From the NCBI RefSeq assembly GCF_042180575.1, contig NZ_CP170094.1:5146001-5210000 (forward strand): DNA of 64,000 nt, given 5' to 3'. Below, piece by piece: positions 54,764 through 63,773 of the stretch. A program made the translations under genes and the position numbers. The DNA is from Bernardetia sp042180575 (lineage in GTDB: Bacteria > Bacteroidota > Bacteroidia > Cytophagales > Bernardetiaceae). Within the stretch, counting starts at the first letter, position 1, and every line of letters starts with the position of its first letter. The notes under the pieces are model-generated. The model ran no database searches and was not told the origin of the DNA. It was given only the letters and a program-made list of their open reading frames with translations.

Positions 54764-56602
54764 ATGCTCGAACTTGCAGGGCTTCTCGTGCTTGGTTTTT
54801 TTGCTCAATGGTTATCATGGCGTATCAAAGTACCAGCTATCCTTCCTCTTATCATTATCGGACTTTTAGTAGGTCCTGTTTCTACACTTTTTACAGGCGA
54901 TGAAGGCTATTTAGTTTCAAAAGGACCTAAACTTATCGACGGAGATTCTATTTTTCAAGGGAAAGTTCTTTTTGATGTAGTTTCTTTGGCTGTTGGTCTG
55001 ATTCTTTTTGAAGGAGGATTGACTTTAAAATTATCAGAAGTAAAAGTATTAGGAAAAGCTGTCCGTAATATAATTGTTATTGGTTCTGTCGTTACGATGG
55101 CAGGAGGAACGGTGGCAGCCATGCTCATTATGGATTTTTCTATTCAGACATCATTACTTTTTGGTTCACTTATTATTGTAACAGGACCTACTGTGATTGG
55201 ACCTATTCTTAGGAATGTGAAACCTAATTTTAATATAACAACCATTTTAAAATGGGAAGGGATTTTGATTGACCCTGTTGGTGCTTTAATAGCGATTCTT
55301 ACCTACGAATTTATTATTTCTGGCACAGAAGGAGCGCAAATTGGTTGGATTGCTCTTCAAACATTTGCCATTACTATTGCTGTAGGAATTGCAATAGGTG
55401 GAGTATCAGCTTGGATAGGTAACTTTTTGATTAGTAGAGAATTAGTGCCTAAATATCTTCAAAATATTGTAATGTTAGGTTTAGTAATTGCTTCTTTTGC
55501 ATTGTCTAATGCTATTAAACACGAATCAGGACTACTTGCCGTTACGATTATGGGAATGGCTTTAGTAAATATGAAAACTTCAAACTTGAAAGAAATTATT
55601 TCCTTTAATGAAGATTTAGTTATTATTCTAATCTCATTTTTGTTTGTACTGCTTTCTTCAAGAATTGATGTTGTAGATATAGAGTTAGTCTTGACAGCAA
55701 ATAGCTTTATTTTATTTGCTGTGGTTGTTTTTGTTTTACGTCCATTATCTGTGTTTTTAAGTACGTGGGGAACAAATCTAACACTAAATGAAAAAATATT
55801 TTTATCTTATATATGTCCTCGTGGAATTGTTACGGCTGCTGTGGCTTCCATTTTTTCTATTTCTTTATTTCAAAGTAAAGATTACATTATAGATTTAGAT
55901 GAAGCTGCAATGCTTTTACCTTTGGTATTTTTAGTGATTGTCGGAACAGTTGTTTTGCAAGGACTTACTGCCAAACCTTTTGCCAAACTTTTAGGAGTTA
56001 CACGCAAAGAACCAAATGGAGTAGCCTTTTTAAGTGCTGACGAATCGGCTCGTTTTATTGCCAAAATTCTTCAAAAATATAATGTTCCTGTTTTGCTTGC
56101 AGATACCTCAAAAGCAAATACAAGAGAGGCGAGTATGCAACAAATTCCGATTTATGAAGGAAGTATTCTAAACGAAGAAGCGTGGGAAGAATTAGATTTT
56201 GCTCAATATGGTCAGCTTTGGGCAATGACACCCAATGCTGAAATAAATGCTTTAGCCTGCCGAATTTTGGGCGAAGAACTTGTGAAAGATAAAGTGTTTC
56301 GTTTCATTTCGAATCGTGAACAAGAAACTCTCAATCAAGAAGACTATCCAAAAAATATACTTTTTGAAGGAAAAGCTGATTTTATTGCTTTCTCACATTT
56401 TATTCGTAAAAACCCAGAAATAAAAGAGAAAAAAGTAAATAACCGTGAAGAAGTATTAAAAATATTAAATGCTGAAGAAAATGAAGGAAAGGTAATTCCT
56501 TTATTTGTTATCAATAATAAAAACTTTATAGAACCTGCTTTAGCTGTTACACCATTAGAAGTCGGAAAGGAGAATAAATTTGTCTATTTACAGATTGTTT
56601 AA
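54764..56602 (+). CDS. CPA1-type cation/proton antiporter with TrkA-N-like tail
   Basis: 612 residues. About 12 membrane helices in the first 400 residues, with GPTVIGPILRN and EGILIDPVGALIAI, the core of the NhaP/CPA1 exchange site (conserved acidic residue in IDPVG). The C-terminal part from about 415 (GVAFLSADESARFIAKILQKYNVPVLLADTS) looks like a nucleotide-binding TrkA-N/RCK domain, so transport is probably gated by a nucleotide. It would exchange Na+ or K+ for H+ across the inner membrane. It ends 85 bases before the TPR-SpoIIE gene, so a shared transcript is possible. Confidence 0.88.
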   Translation: MLELAGLLVLGFFAQWLSWRIKVPAILPLIIIGLLVGPVSTLFTGDEGYLVSKGPKLIDGDSIFQGKVLFDVVSLAVGLILFEGGLTLKLSEVKVLGKAVRNIIVIGSVVTMAGGTVAAMLIMDFSIQTSLLFGSLIIVTGPTVIGPILRNVKPNFNITTILKWEGILIDPVGALIAILTYEFIISGTEGAQIGWIALQTFAITIAVGIAIGGVSAWIGNFLISRELVPKYLQNIVMLGLVIASFALSNAIKHESGLLAVTIMGMALVNMKTSNLKEIISFNEDLVIILISFLFVLLSSRIDVVDIELVLTANSFILFAVVVFVLRPLSVFLSTWGTNLTLNEKIFLSYICPRGIVTAAVASIFSISLFQSKDYIIDLDEAAMLLPLVFLVIVGTVVLQGLTAKPFAKLLGVTRKEPNGVAFLSADESARFIAKILQKYNVPVLLADTSKANTREASMQQIPIYEGSILNEEAWEELDFAQYGQLWAMTPNAEINALACRILGEELVKDKVFRFISNREQETLNQEDYPKNILFEGKADFIAFSHFIRKNPEIKEKKVNNREEVLKILNAEENEGKVIPLFVINNKNFIEPALAVTPLEVGKENKFVYLQIV

Positions 56603-56686
56603 TTTCTGATAAATTTGGATATTTTGTATAGGTTAAATGACAAAATTTATAAATCTTGTTAAAAAAATGGAAGGAACGTATAAATT

Positions 56687-58600
56687 ATGGAACAAATACA
56701 AGAATTATATAAAAAATTAGAAGCTGTTCGAAATATAACTCCCCCAAACGCAGTAGAAGTGGTTAGATTGGCTGCTTCTCTTAGCGAAGAGTTATTTGTA
56801 AAAGGAAGACTAAAAGAATCCTTTGAAATGGGGCAGGTAATTGCTCAAAACATAGAAAAAATAAATGATGATAAAGAAAACTACCAAATAAAGGGAGTAG
56901 GATATTCAAATATTGGTTTTATTCAAAGTTCTAATGGAAATAATATAGAAGCAATAAACCATTTGAATAAGGCAAAGTATTATTTAGAAGCTATACAAAG
57001 TCAATATTTAGCTGAATTATATATGCGTTTGGGTAGTGTATATTGGGGGTTAGGAAATTATGATGATGGCTTGAAACTTACTAGAGAAGGTTTTTTGATG
57101 GCTGAAAAACTACAACTAAGCCGAACTATTGGTTTTAGTTCCTACCTTTTGGGAGGTTTTTTTATTGATTTGAAAGATTACGAACAGGCTCAGTTCTATT
57201 ATCAAAGAGCTTATTCTGTTTTTGAAGAAATGAAAGAAAAAAATGGACAAGGAAGAGCCATAAACGGACTTGCTAATGTTTATTACCTCAAAAAAGAATA
57301 TGATTTAGCTTTAGAAAATGGGTATAAAGCCTTAGAAATACACATTTCAGATAGTCATAAAACAAGTATTTCAAGAGATTATAATGATTTAGGAAAAATT
57401 TATGCTGCCAAAAAAGAATATGAAAAAGCATTTGCATATTATGGAAAAGCATTACAAATAAGGCTAGAGGGTAATTTTTATATGGCTGCTGTTACGACGC
57501 TTTCTGAAATTGGAAGTTTGCATCTAGAACTAAGTAATACAAAGGAAGCAATCACTTTTTTTAAAAAAGCAATTCAAGAAGCTGAAAAACTAGAGGCAAA
57601 AGCAAAACTATTTCGAATTCATTTATTGATTAGTCATGCTTATAAAGAAATCAAAAACTACGAAAAAGCATTTTTCCATTTAGAAAAATACAATGAAATA
57701 AAAGAGCTTGCTTTAGGTGATGAGAATTCGGTTCGTATCAAAAACCTAGAAACACAGTTTGAAGCCGAGAAAGCACAGCAAGAATCAGAAATTTATCGTT
57801 TGAGAAATGTAGAGTTAAAAGAAGCATACGACCTTATTGAAGAAAAAAATAAAGATATTACAGCAAGTATAAATTATGCACAACGCATTCAGAATGCTTT
57901 TTCCAGTAGAGAAGAATTTAAAGAATTATTCCCAGAATCGTCTATTTTATATATGCCTCGTGATATTGTGAGTGGGGATTTTATGTGGACGACAAAAATT
58001 GAGAATAAAAAAATAGTAGTTGTTGCAGATTGCACAGGACATGGTGTTCCAGGGGCGATTATGACTGTTTTGGGAAGAACATTATTAAAGACGATTGTAG
58101 AAGAACGCAAAATAATAGAACCATCTCAAATTTTACATGCCTTAGATAAAAGTGTCAGAGAATCATTACATCAAGAAACTTCAAATACGAATGATGGAAT
58201 GGATGCAACCATTTTAGTAATTGATAATGAAACCAAAAAATTAGAATTTTCGGGTGCAAAATTGCCTTTAGTTTTTGTCAGAAATGGAAAAGCAGAGCGT
58301 ATAAAAGGTTCTTCTTCTGCTATTGGAGGCAAAACACATAGAAAAGAAAAACAATTTCAAACCCATCATTTAGATTTTCAAGAAAAAGACCGTTTCTTTT
58401 TATTCTCAGATGGCTACCAAGACCAATTTGGAGGAGAAAATAACCGTAAGTTTATGTCAAGAAATTTAATTTCTCATATAGAGGAGAGTTCAAAGCTATG
58501 TTGTGCCGAACAATATGACTTTTTAAAAAATAATTTCTTAAATTGGAAAGGCGAAAACAAACAAACTGATGATGTAATTTTGGTAACGATAGAATTATAA
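56687..58600 (+). CDS. TPR-SpoIIE serine phosphatase
   Basis: 637 residues, cytosolic. Tetratricopeptide repeats (about 60-350), a coiled coil (about 355-405), then a SpoIIE PP2C domain (about 405-637) with SGDFMW, VVADCTGHGVPGAIM (near 444), SDGYQDQFGG and KQTDDVILVTI. All PP2C metal ligands appear present. It is likely a protein serine phosphatase acting on an unknown partner. The same phosphatase plan occurs in the split gene near 33-36 kb and in the 1780-residue protein, so this organism uses the design many times over. Confidence 0.9.
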   Translation: MEQIQELYKKLEAVRNITPPNAVEVVRLAASLSEELFVKGRLKESFEMGQVIAQNIEKINDDKENYQIKGVGYSNIGFIQSSNGNNIEAINHLNKAKYYLEAIQSQYLAELYMRLGSVYWGLGNYDDGLKLTREGFLMAEKLQLSRTIGFSSYLLGGFFIDLKDYEQAQFYYQRAYSVFEEMKEKNGQGRAINGLANVYYLKKEYDLALENGYKALEIHISDSHKTSISRDYNDLGKIYAAKKEYEKAFAYYGKALQIRLEGNFYMAAVTTLSEIGSLHLELSNTKEAITFFKKAIQEAEKLEAKAKLFRIHLLISHAYKEIKNYEKAFFHLEKYNEIKELALGDENSVRIKNLETQFEAEKAQQESEIYRLRNVELKEAYDLIEEKNKDITASINYAQRIQNAFSSREEFKELFPESSILYMPRDIVSGDFMWTTKIENKKIVVVADCTGHGVPGAIMTVLGRTLLKTIVEERKIIEPSQILHALDKSVRESLHQETSNTNDGMDATILVIDNETKKLEFSGAKLPLVFVRNGKAERIKGSSSAIGGKTHRKEKQFQTHHLDFQEKDRFFLFSDGYQDQFGGENNRKFMSRNLISHIEESSKLCCAEQYDFLKNNFLNWKGENKQTDDVILVTIEL

Positions 58601-58633
58601 TTCATCATATAGGGTTTTCTTAAAAAAAATACC

Positions 58634-58745
58634 GTTGTTGGTGTTTTAGCGATAGCGACACCAACAACTACAAAACCCTGATTCATCATATAAGTGTACA
58701 CTTTAGTGTGCGAAAAAATATTGAAGACTTCAGTCTTCCTCAAAC
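58634..58745. repeat. GTTGTTGGTGT palindrome and neighbouring short palindromes
   Basis: 58634-58668 is the same palindrome as at 29587-29620 (11-bp arms). Next are GTGTACACTTTAGTGTGC (58693) and GAAGACTTCAGTCTTC (58723-58738). A chain of three different palindromes within 110 bases before the DUF58 gene. Confidence 0.65.
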
Positions 58746-58778
58746 AAAGAACAAAGAAATTACAAAACCCTATTCAAA

Positions 58779-60113
58779 ATGTGGTCAATCATAAAAAATA
58801 CTTTTCTTACTAATCGTTTCTTTTATGCAATTACAGCCTGTATTTGCCTTTTTATTACAGCTTTTTGGTTTCCTCCTTTGATGTGGGTTGCCAAAATTGC
58901 GTTAGGTGCGTTGGCTGTCTTGACTACTGCTGAGGGAATTATGCTTTTTCATCCTAAAATGAAACTTCAAGTAGAGCGACTTTTGAATCCTAAATTGTCT
59001 TTAGGTGATGCAAATCCTGTTCGTTTGGTAGTAAAAAGTGAATATCCTTTGCCTGTGGAGGTAGATATTTTTGATGAATTACCTTTTCAACTTCAAGTGA
59101 GAGATTTCGGAATTACGACAAAGCTAGAACAAGAAAAACCAGAAGAAATTTTGTATCATGTAAAACCAACAGAAAGAGGTGTTTTTAATTTTGGGGATGT
59201 AAATCTTATTGCCAAAACTCAAATTGGACTTTTGCAGCGTAAAATAAAACTTCCTGCTAGTTATGATACGGCTGTTTATCCATCGGTTATGCAGATGAAA
59301 AAGTATGAACTGATGATGTTTTCAAATCTGAGTATGCAAAATGGAGTTCGCAAACTTCGTAGAATTGGACATAGTTATGAGTTTGACCAAGTAAAAAATT
59401 ATGTTCGTGGTGATGATTTTAGAAGTATCAACTGGAAAGCGACAAGCCGTAGAAACGAAATTATGGTAAATCAGTATGAAGACGAACGCTCACAACCTGT
59501 TTATTTGATTTTAGATAAAAGTCGTGTGATGAAAATGCCTTTTGAAGAAATGACTTTGCTAGATTATGCCATTAATTCTACCTTAGTGATGTCAAATATT
59601 ATTCTTCAAAAAGGAGATAGAGTAGGACTGATTAGTTTTTCGAATACGTTGGATTCAAGGATAAAAGCCGAGCAGCGTTCGGGACAGTTAGGTAAAATAA
59701 TGGAATCACTTTACAGACAAAAAACAGAATTTTTAGAAGCTGATTATGATTTGATGTACGATGGCGTTCGTCGTCTGACAAATGGTAGAAGTTTATTGAT
59801 TTTCTTTACCAATTTTGAGAGTATGAGCGCACTAAAACGCAATTTGCCTACACTTCGTCGTCTGAATAAGTTGCATCTTTTGGTTGTTGTCTTTTTCCAA
59901 AATACCGAACTTACCGATTATTCAAACCTTCCTACAACTGATTTAGAAGACATTTATAGTCAAACCTTAGCACAAAAATTCTTAGTAGAAAAGCGTAGAA
60001 TGGTAGAAGAACTCAAAAAATACGGTATTCAGTCTGTGCTTACTCGTCCAGAAGATTTATCTGTCAATACAGTTAATAAATATATGGAATTGAAGGCTAG
60101 AGGGATGATTTAG
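58779..60113 (+). CDS. DUF58 domain protein
   Basis: 444 residues. Two N-terminal membrane helices (about 14-31 and 33-50), a beta-rich part, then the DUF58 core RKLRRIGHSYEFDQVKNYVRG and DDFRSINWKATSRRNEIMVNQ (about 188-232) leading to a von Willebrand A-like fold (VYLILDKSRVMKMPFEEMTLLDYAI). DUF58 genes usually sit in an operon with a MoxR ATPase and vWA/BatA-type genes; none is in the 4 kb on either side here. Its role is probably in the envelope or in protein complex assembly. Confidence 0.9.
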   Translation: MWSIIKNTFLTNRFFYAITACICLFITAFWFPPLMWVAKIALGALAVLTTAEGIMLFHPKMKLQVERLLNPKLSLGDANPVRLVVKSEYPLPVEVDIFDELPFQLQVRDFGITTKLEQEKPEEILYHVKPTERGVFNFGDVNLIAKTQIGLLQRKIKLPASYDTAVYPSVMQMKKYELMMFSNLSMQNGVRKLRRIGHSYEFDQVKNYVRGDDFRSINWKATSRRNEIMVNQYEDERSQPVYLILDKSRVMKMPFEEMTLLDYAINSTLVMSNIILQKGDRVGLISFSNTLDSRIKAEQRSGQLGKIMESLYRQKTEFLEADYDLMYDGVRRLTNGRSLLIFFTNFESMSALKRNLPTLRRLNKLHLLVVVFFQNTELTDYSNLPTTDLEDIYSQTLAQKFLVEKRRMVEELKKYGIQSVLTRPEDLSVNTVNKYMELKARGMI

Positions 60114-60239
60114 GATTATAAAAAGAGGTTTTAAGTAGCAGAAAACCTAATTCTTGCTTGTTTCAACTTATGTTTGAGTAGCTCTAATGACTATTTTTTA
60201 TTAACAACTTATGTTATTATAAATCATCACCAAAAAAAC

Positions 60240-60281
60240 AAAACCCTTTTAAATTCTTTTTTGAGAATTTAAAAGGGTTTT
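60240..60281. terminator. Bidirectional terminator
   Basis: AAAACCCTTTTAAATTCT pairs with AGAATTTAAAAGGGTTTT with a 6-base loop, A tract on the left and T on the right. It serves the DUF58 gene (plus) and metK (minus). Confidence 0.88.
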
Positions 60282-60305
60282 AAAAATCTATAAGCTAGGT
60301 ATTAA

Positions 60306-61595
60306 TTATGCTTCAACAGCTTTCATTGCATTCTTAAAAGTAGCTTTAATTTTATCTACATAATCTAATTTTTCCCAAGTAAAGAATTCTACTTCACGCT
60401 CTTCTACTGTGTGAGTTTGAGTAGTAACATTACCTTTTTGTTCGGCTTTGATAGTAGAAAAACTTACTTTTTCTTTGTAAGAATCACGTCCCATGTGTCC
60501 GTAAGCAGCCGTAGGAGAGAAAATTGGATTTGTAAGTCCCAAACGACTGATGATAGCAGAAGGACGCATATCAAAAAGTTCGTTTAATTTTTCTGCAATT
60601 TGTCCGTCTGTTAAATCTACTTTAGAAGTTCCATAGGTTTCCACAGAAAGAGAAACTGGTTTTGCTACACCGATTGCATAAGCAACTTGTACAAGAGCTT
60701 CAGTGGCAATACCAGCAGCTACTAAGTTTTTAGCAATATGACGAGTTGCATACGCTGCACTTCTATCTACTTTAGAAGAATCTTTTCCAGAGAAAGCTCC
60801 ACCACCGTGTGCGCCTTTTCCACCGTATGTATCAACAATAATCTTACGACCAGTAAGACCAGCATCACCGTGAGGACCTCCAATAACAAATTTACCAGTA
60901 GGATTGATATGAAAAACAGTGTCTTTTGTGATTAATTTTTCAGAGATAACACGAGGAATAACGATATTTTTTACATCTTCATTGATTTTGGCAAGCATAG
61001 CAGCTTCCGAATCAAAATCATCGTGTTGAGTAGAAACTACAACTGTATGAACATGAATAGGCTCATTGTCATCATTATATTGAATAGTAACTTGTGCCTT
61101 TGCATCAGGACGTAAGTAAGGCATCAAATGCGATTCTTCTTTACGAATTTTAGCAAGTTCCTTCACAATTCGGTGAGAGAAAGCAAGAGCCATTGGCATA
61201 TATTCAGGTGTTTCTTTAGTTGCATAACCAAACATCATTCCTTGGTCACCTGCACCTTGTTCTTCGTTTTCTCTATCTACACCTTGAGCAATATCAGGAG
61301 ATTGACTGTGAAGAGTAACAATAACACCACAAGATTCGGCATCAAAACGATATTCATCGCTATTATAGCCAATATGCTTAACTGTTTTGCGAGCTACCTC
61401 AGCAATATCAACATACGCTTTTGTTGTAACTTCACCAGCTACTACTACTAATCCAGTTGTTACAAGCGTTTCACAGGCTACTCTTGACATTGGATCTTGA
61501 GAAAGCATTGCGTCTAATACAGCGTCAGAGATTTGGTCAGAGATTTTATCTGGGTGTCCTTCAGATACAGATTCAGAAGTGAACAAATAAGCCAT
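60306..61595 (-). CDS. metK: S-adenosylmethionine synthetase
   Basis: 429 residues from the ATG at 61595, giving MAYLFTSESVSEGHPDK as in other MetK; the frame extends 16 codons upstream but those are not family-like. It makes SAM from methionine and ATP. Motifs: GHPDKISDQISDAVLDA, GAGDQGMMFGYA and GGGAFSGKDSSKVDRSAAY. The upstream leader has a possible regulatory stem (see next entry). Nothing odd in the protein. Confidence 0.97.
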   Translation of the reverse strand: MAYLFTSESVSEGHPDKISDQISDAVLDAMLSQDPMSRVACETLVTTGLVVVAGEVTTKAYVDIAEVARKTVKHIGYNSDEYRFDAESCGVIVTLHSQSPDIAQGVDRENEEQGAGDQGMMFGYATKETPEYMPMALAFSHRIVKELAKIRKEESHLMPYLRPDAKAQVTIQYNDDNEPIHVHTVVVSTQHDDFDSEAAMLAKINEDVKNIVIPRVISEKLITKDTVFHINPTGKFVIGGPHGDAGLTGRKIIVDTYGGKGAHGGGAFSGKDSSKVDRSAAYATRHIAKNLVAAGIATEALVQVAYAIGVAKPVSLSVETYGTSKVDLTDGQIAEKLNELFDMRPSAIISRLGLTNPIFSPTAAYGHMGRDSYKEKVSFSTIKAEQKGNVTTQTHTVEEREVEFFTWEKLDYVDKIKATFKNAMKAVEA

Positions 61596-61731
61596 TCGTA
61601 TAAATTTAGAAAAATGAAGTAAAAATTTTTTCTTGCAAATCAATACTATATAGTTGTCAAAATATCTCTTTATTTACTTGATTCATAATCAAACCACTAT
61701 TGAGACATTTTATATTTAGTATTGATTTTAA
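61596..61731 (-). promoter_or_regulatory. Structured metK leader, possible regulatory RNA
   Basis: On the minus strand the leader starts near 61731 and pairs AAATCAATACTA (61717-61728) with TAGTATTGATTT (61637-61648), a 12-bp perfect stem enclosing about 70 bases with smaller hairpins. An extra GC-containing pair (CTTGC/GCAAG) extends it with a small bulge. The core does not match a SAM riboswitch I can recognise. Feedback control of metK is inferred only. Confidence 0.35.
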
Positions 61732-61736
61732 GCAAG

Positions 61737-61767
61737 CAAAAATACAAACCTAAACTCAAATTACAAA
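61737..61767 (-). promoter_or_regulatory. metK promoter
   Basis: Minus strand: TTTG (61764-61767), 19 bases, TATTTTTG (61737-61744), a full match to the Bacteroidota -33/-7 promoter. The predicted start lies at the foot of the leader stem. Confidence 0.75.
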
Positions 61768-61888
61768 AATATAGACCTCTCAAATTTTTATTTTTTTGAT
61801 TATTACACTTATGGATTGAATCTAAGATACAAAAACCACGAGTTGGAAGCTGAATATATAGTCTTAACTCGGCTAGAACTGGTATAAT

Positions 61889-62944
61889 CTAAAATCTAAA
61901 TATCATGTTCCCTGCATGTTCTTTGCAGTTCTTTTTTAAATATTTTTTCATAAGGTCTTTATTTTCTTTTACTTTCCATAATTCATGATTTTGTGCAGTT
62001 TTCATACATTCTCCACCAAAAAAATCTGTTGGGCTTAAATTATTCATACAATCACAAAAATAATCTGCCAATTCTTCAATGGTATTTATATTCAGTTTAC
62101 GACCTTTCTCATCAGCAAGTTTTTTTTCAAGAAAATAAGGATTAATATAATTCATCAAAAAAGATAAAGATAATAATTGGTCATTGGTACGATTGAAAAA
62201 ATACCAATTTTCACCTTTGTTTAGTGAAATGGCTAGAAGAAGTGTTTTTTGTTCTAAAACTTCTTCATCTTTTGAAACAGAGATATTTACTTCTAATTGT
62301 GTGGATAAAACTGAATCTTGTCGTAATAAAGAATCTAATTCGATAACTTCTATTTTCTGAACCTTTATATTCATCTCTTGCAGAGCTGCAAACTGCATTT
62401 TTGCCATCTCATCAATTTTTTCCTTACCATAAACAGACAAATATTCAGTAGTATAAAAAGGAGTAATAAGTTTACCGTCATTACCATAAGAAGCCCACAA
62501 AAATTTCTCAGCTTGTTTTTCTAAGTTATTTAAAATAGTAGTATCTGAAACTAATTCATAAACATCATCTTCATGAAATTTCTCAATTTCTTTTTCTAAT
62601 TTAAAATTCATTTCATAAATAATAGGTCCTTTTTCTATCAGTTCAAGGGTTTTCTCAGACATTTTACAGCCTGATTGAGATAAAATTCTAAACTTTCCTT
62701 TTGTCCAAACATTAAAACTCAAACTATAATAGCCTGCACATTTTTCAAAATTTGGATTTGTAATTTTGAGGGTATTAAATACTTCAATAAACTGGTCTTC
62801 CTCAACTAAATTTCCTTTTTTATCTTCCTCTTCCAAGGCTGTAGCCAAATAATCAAAACAATCACATATAGGAGGGGAAACATCTTGTGAATAAGCAAAA
62901 TTAGAAAAAAAGATAAAAAATAAAATAGGTAGTATTTTTTTCAT
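61889..62944 (-). CDS. Exported protein of unknown function, cysteine-rich ends
   Basis: 351 residues. Signal peptide ending near SNFAYSQ. The mature protein begins ICDCFDYLATALEE and ends with a similar module, YFCDCMNNLSPTDFFGGECMKTA...KKNCKEHAG, so two cysteine-containing helical modules flank a mixed middle domain. I recognise no family. A TAACTTTG box (minus, 62983-62990) matches the -7 consensus about 40 bases upstream. Confidence 0.7.
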   Translation of the reverse strand: MKKILPILFFIFFSNFAYSQDVSPPICDCFDYLATALEEEDKKGNLVEEDQFIEVFNTLKITNPNFEKCAGYYSLSFNVWTKGKFRILSQSGCKMSEKTLELIEKGPIIYEMNFKLEKEIEKFHEDDVYELVSDTTILNNLEKQAEKFLWASYGNDGKLITPFYTTEYLSVYGKEKIDEMAKMQFAALQEMNIKVQKIEVIELDSLLRQDSVLSTQLEVNISVSKDEEVLEQKTLLLAISLNKGENWYFFNRTNDQLLSLSFLMNYINPYFLEKKLADEKGRKLNINTIEELADYFCDCMNNLSPTDFFGGECMKTAQNHELWKVKENKDLMKKYLKKNCKEHAGNMIFRF

Positions 62945-62982
62945 TTGATTTAAAAAGATTAGAATTATAAAAAAATAAGACT

Positions 62983-62990
62983 CAAAGTTA
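62983..62990 (-). promoter_or_regulatory. Candidate -7 box for the 351-residue exported protein
   Basis: Minus strand TAACTTTG matches TAnnTTTG, about 39 bases from the start. The -33 element is unclear. Confidence 0.4.
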
Positions 62991-63032
62991 CAAAAAAACA
63001 GCCTTAGAATTACTCTTTGTAATGCTAAGGCT
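62991..63032 (-). terminator. Terminator read on the minus strand
   Basis: AGCCTTAG pairs with CTAAGGCT, extended by ATTAC/GTAAT, with a T tract on the minus strand at 62992-62998. It would end transcripts from the minus-strand gene at 63417-63719 just before the next promoter. Confidence 0.7.
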
Positions 63033-63073
63033 ATTTTGATAGAAAGGAAATAAACTTGCTGATTTGTAAAACA

Positions 63074-63415
63074 TAAAACTACTTACCTCATCACTTTAGA
63101 ACGCCAGCCAGAGGCTTCCAAATAGCTGCTCACTCGTTTGGAAACGAGAGAGAGCCTAATAAAATAGCCGAGAAAGGGCAGGGCGATGTTTCTGATATTT
63201 ATATAACAGCTACATTAGATGAGAATATAGGAATGGCTACTGACAAAGAATTTGCAGGAAATCAATATTACGCACCTAAAAAAGTGGGTAAGTATTTTCA
63301 TTATACGATAGCTTTGCAGACCATCACTTTATCCGATTTCAAAGAAAAATATATCGATGAATTTGTTAGTGACATATTGGATTATCTACCTTATGAAAAC
63401 GATGAGGAAGAATAA
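63074..63415 (+). pseudogene. C-terminal fragment of an unknown protein
   Basis: The frame runs from a stop near 63071 to the stop at 63415 with no suitable start before ATG 63233. The 114 codons read TPARGFQIAAHSFGNEREP...EFVSDILDYLPYENDEEE, look like real protein (helix and strand mixture, acidic end) and match no family I know. It is likely the tail of a gene whose 5' part was lost or moved. It ends one base before the converging gene. Confidence 0.45.
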
Positions 63416-63416
63416 A

Positions 63417-63719
63417 TTACTCCTTTTGTTTTTTATCTTTTTCCATAAAAATGCTTATCAATAAACCAATTCCGACTACTACATCGACAATATTCCAAAG
63501 TTCTCTATCCAAAGCAATTTTGATTAAAGGTTGAAATAGAATAGCCAAACCAATATAAAGAATCACTCCAAGATGATTTTTATCTTTGAAGCTCTCAAAA
63601 GTAAGAAAACCAAAACCTACCAACGCCAAAAAACGAACGAGTTGGTAATAGCTATAAGGTAATTTGAAAAGACAAGCAAAAAATAAAATTGCTAGAATGA
63701 TTTTTATTAGTTTTTTCAT
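63417..63719 (-). CDS. DUF6804 small membrane protein
   Basis: 100 residues: four hydrophobic segments with the DUF6804 pattern YYQLVRFLALVGFGFLTFES, then LAILFQPLIKIALDRELWNIVDVVVG (about 57-82) and a basic end. Function is unknown. The size and pattern fit the family well. Confidence 0.75.
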   Translation of the reverse strand: MKKLIKIILAILFFACLFKLPYSYYQLVRFLALVGFGFLTFESFKDKNHLGVILYIGLAILFQPLIKIALDRELWNIVDVVVGIGLLISIFMEKDKKQKE

Positions 63720-63773
63720 TTTATTTATTTATCTTTTACGTATAATTAAGCAAACCTACTAAAATATTTCATT

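Noticed and set aside
61596..61731. Known SAM riboswitch upstream of metK
   Set aside because: No conserved core of the SAM classes I can recall is seen; only a stem and a good promoter.
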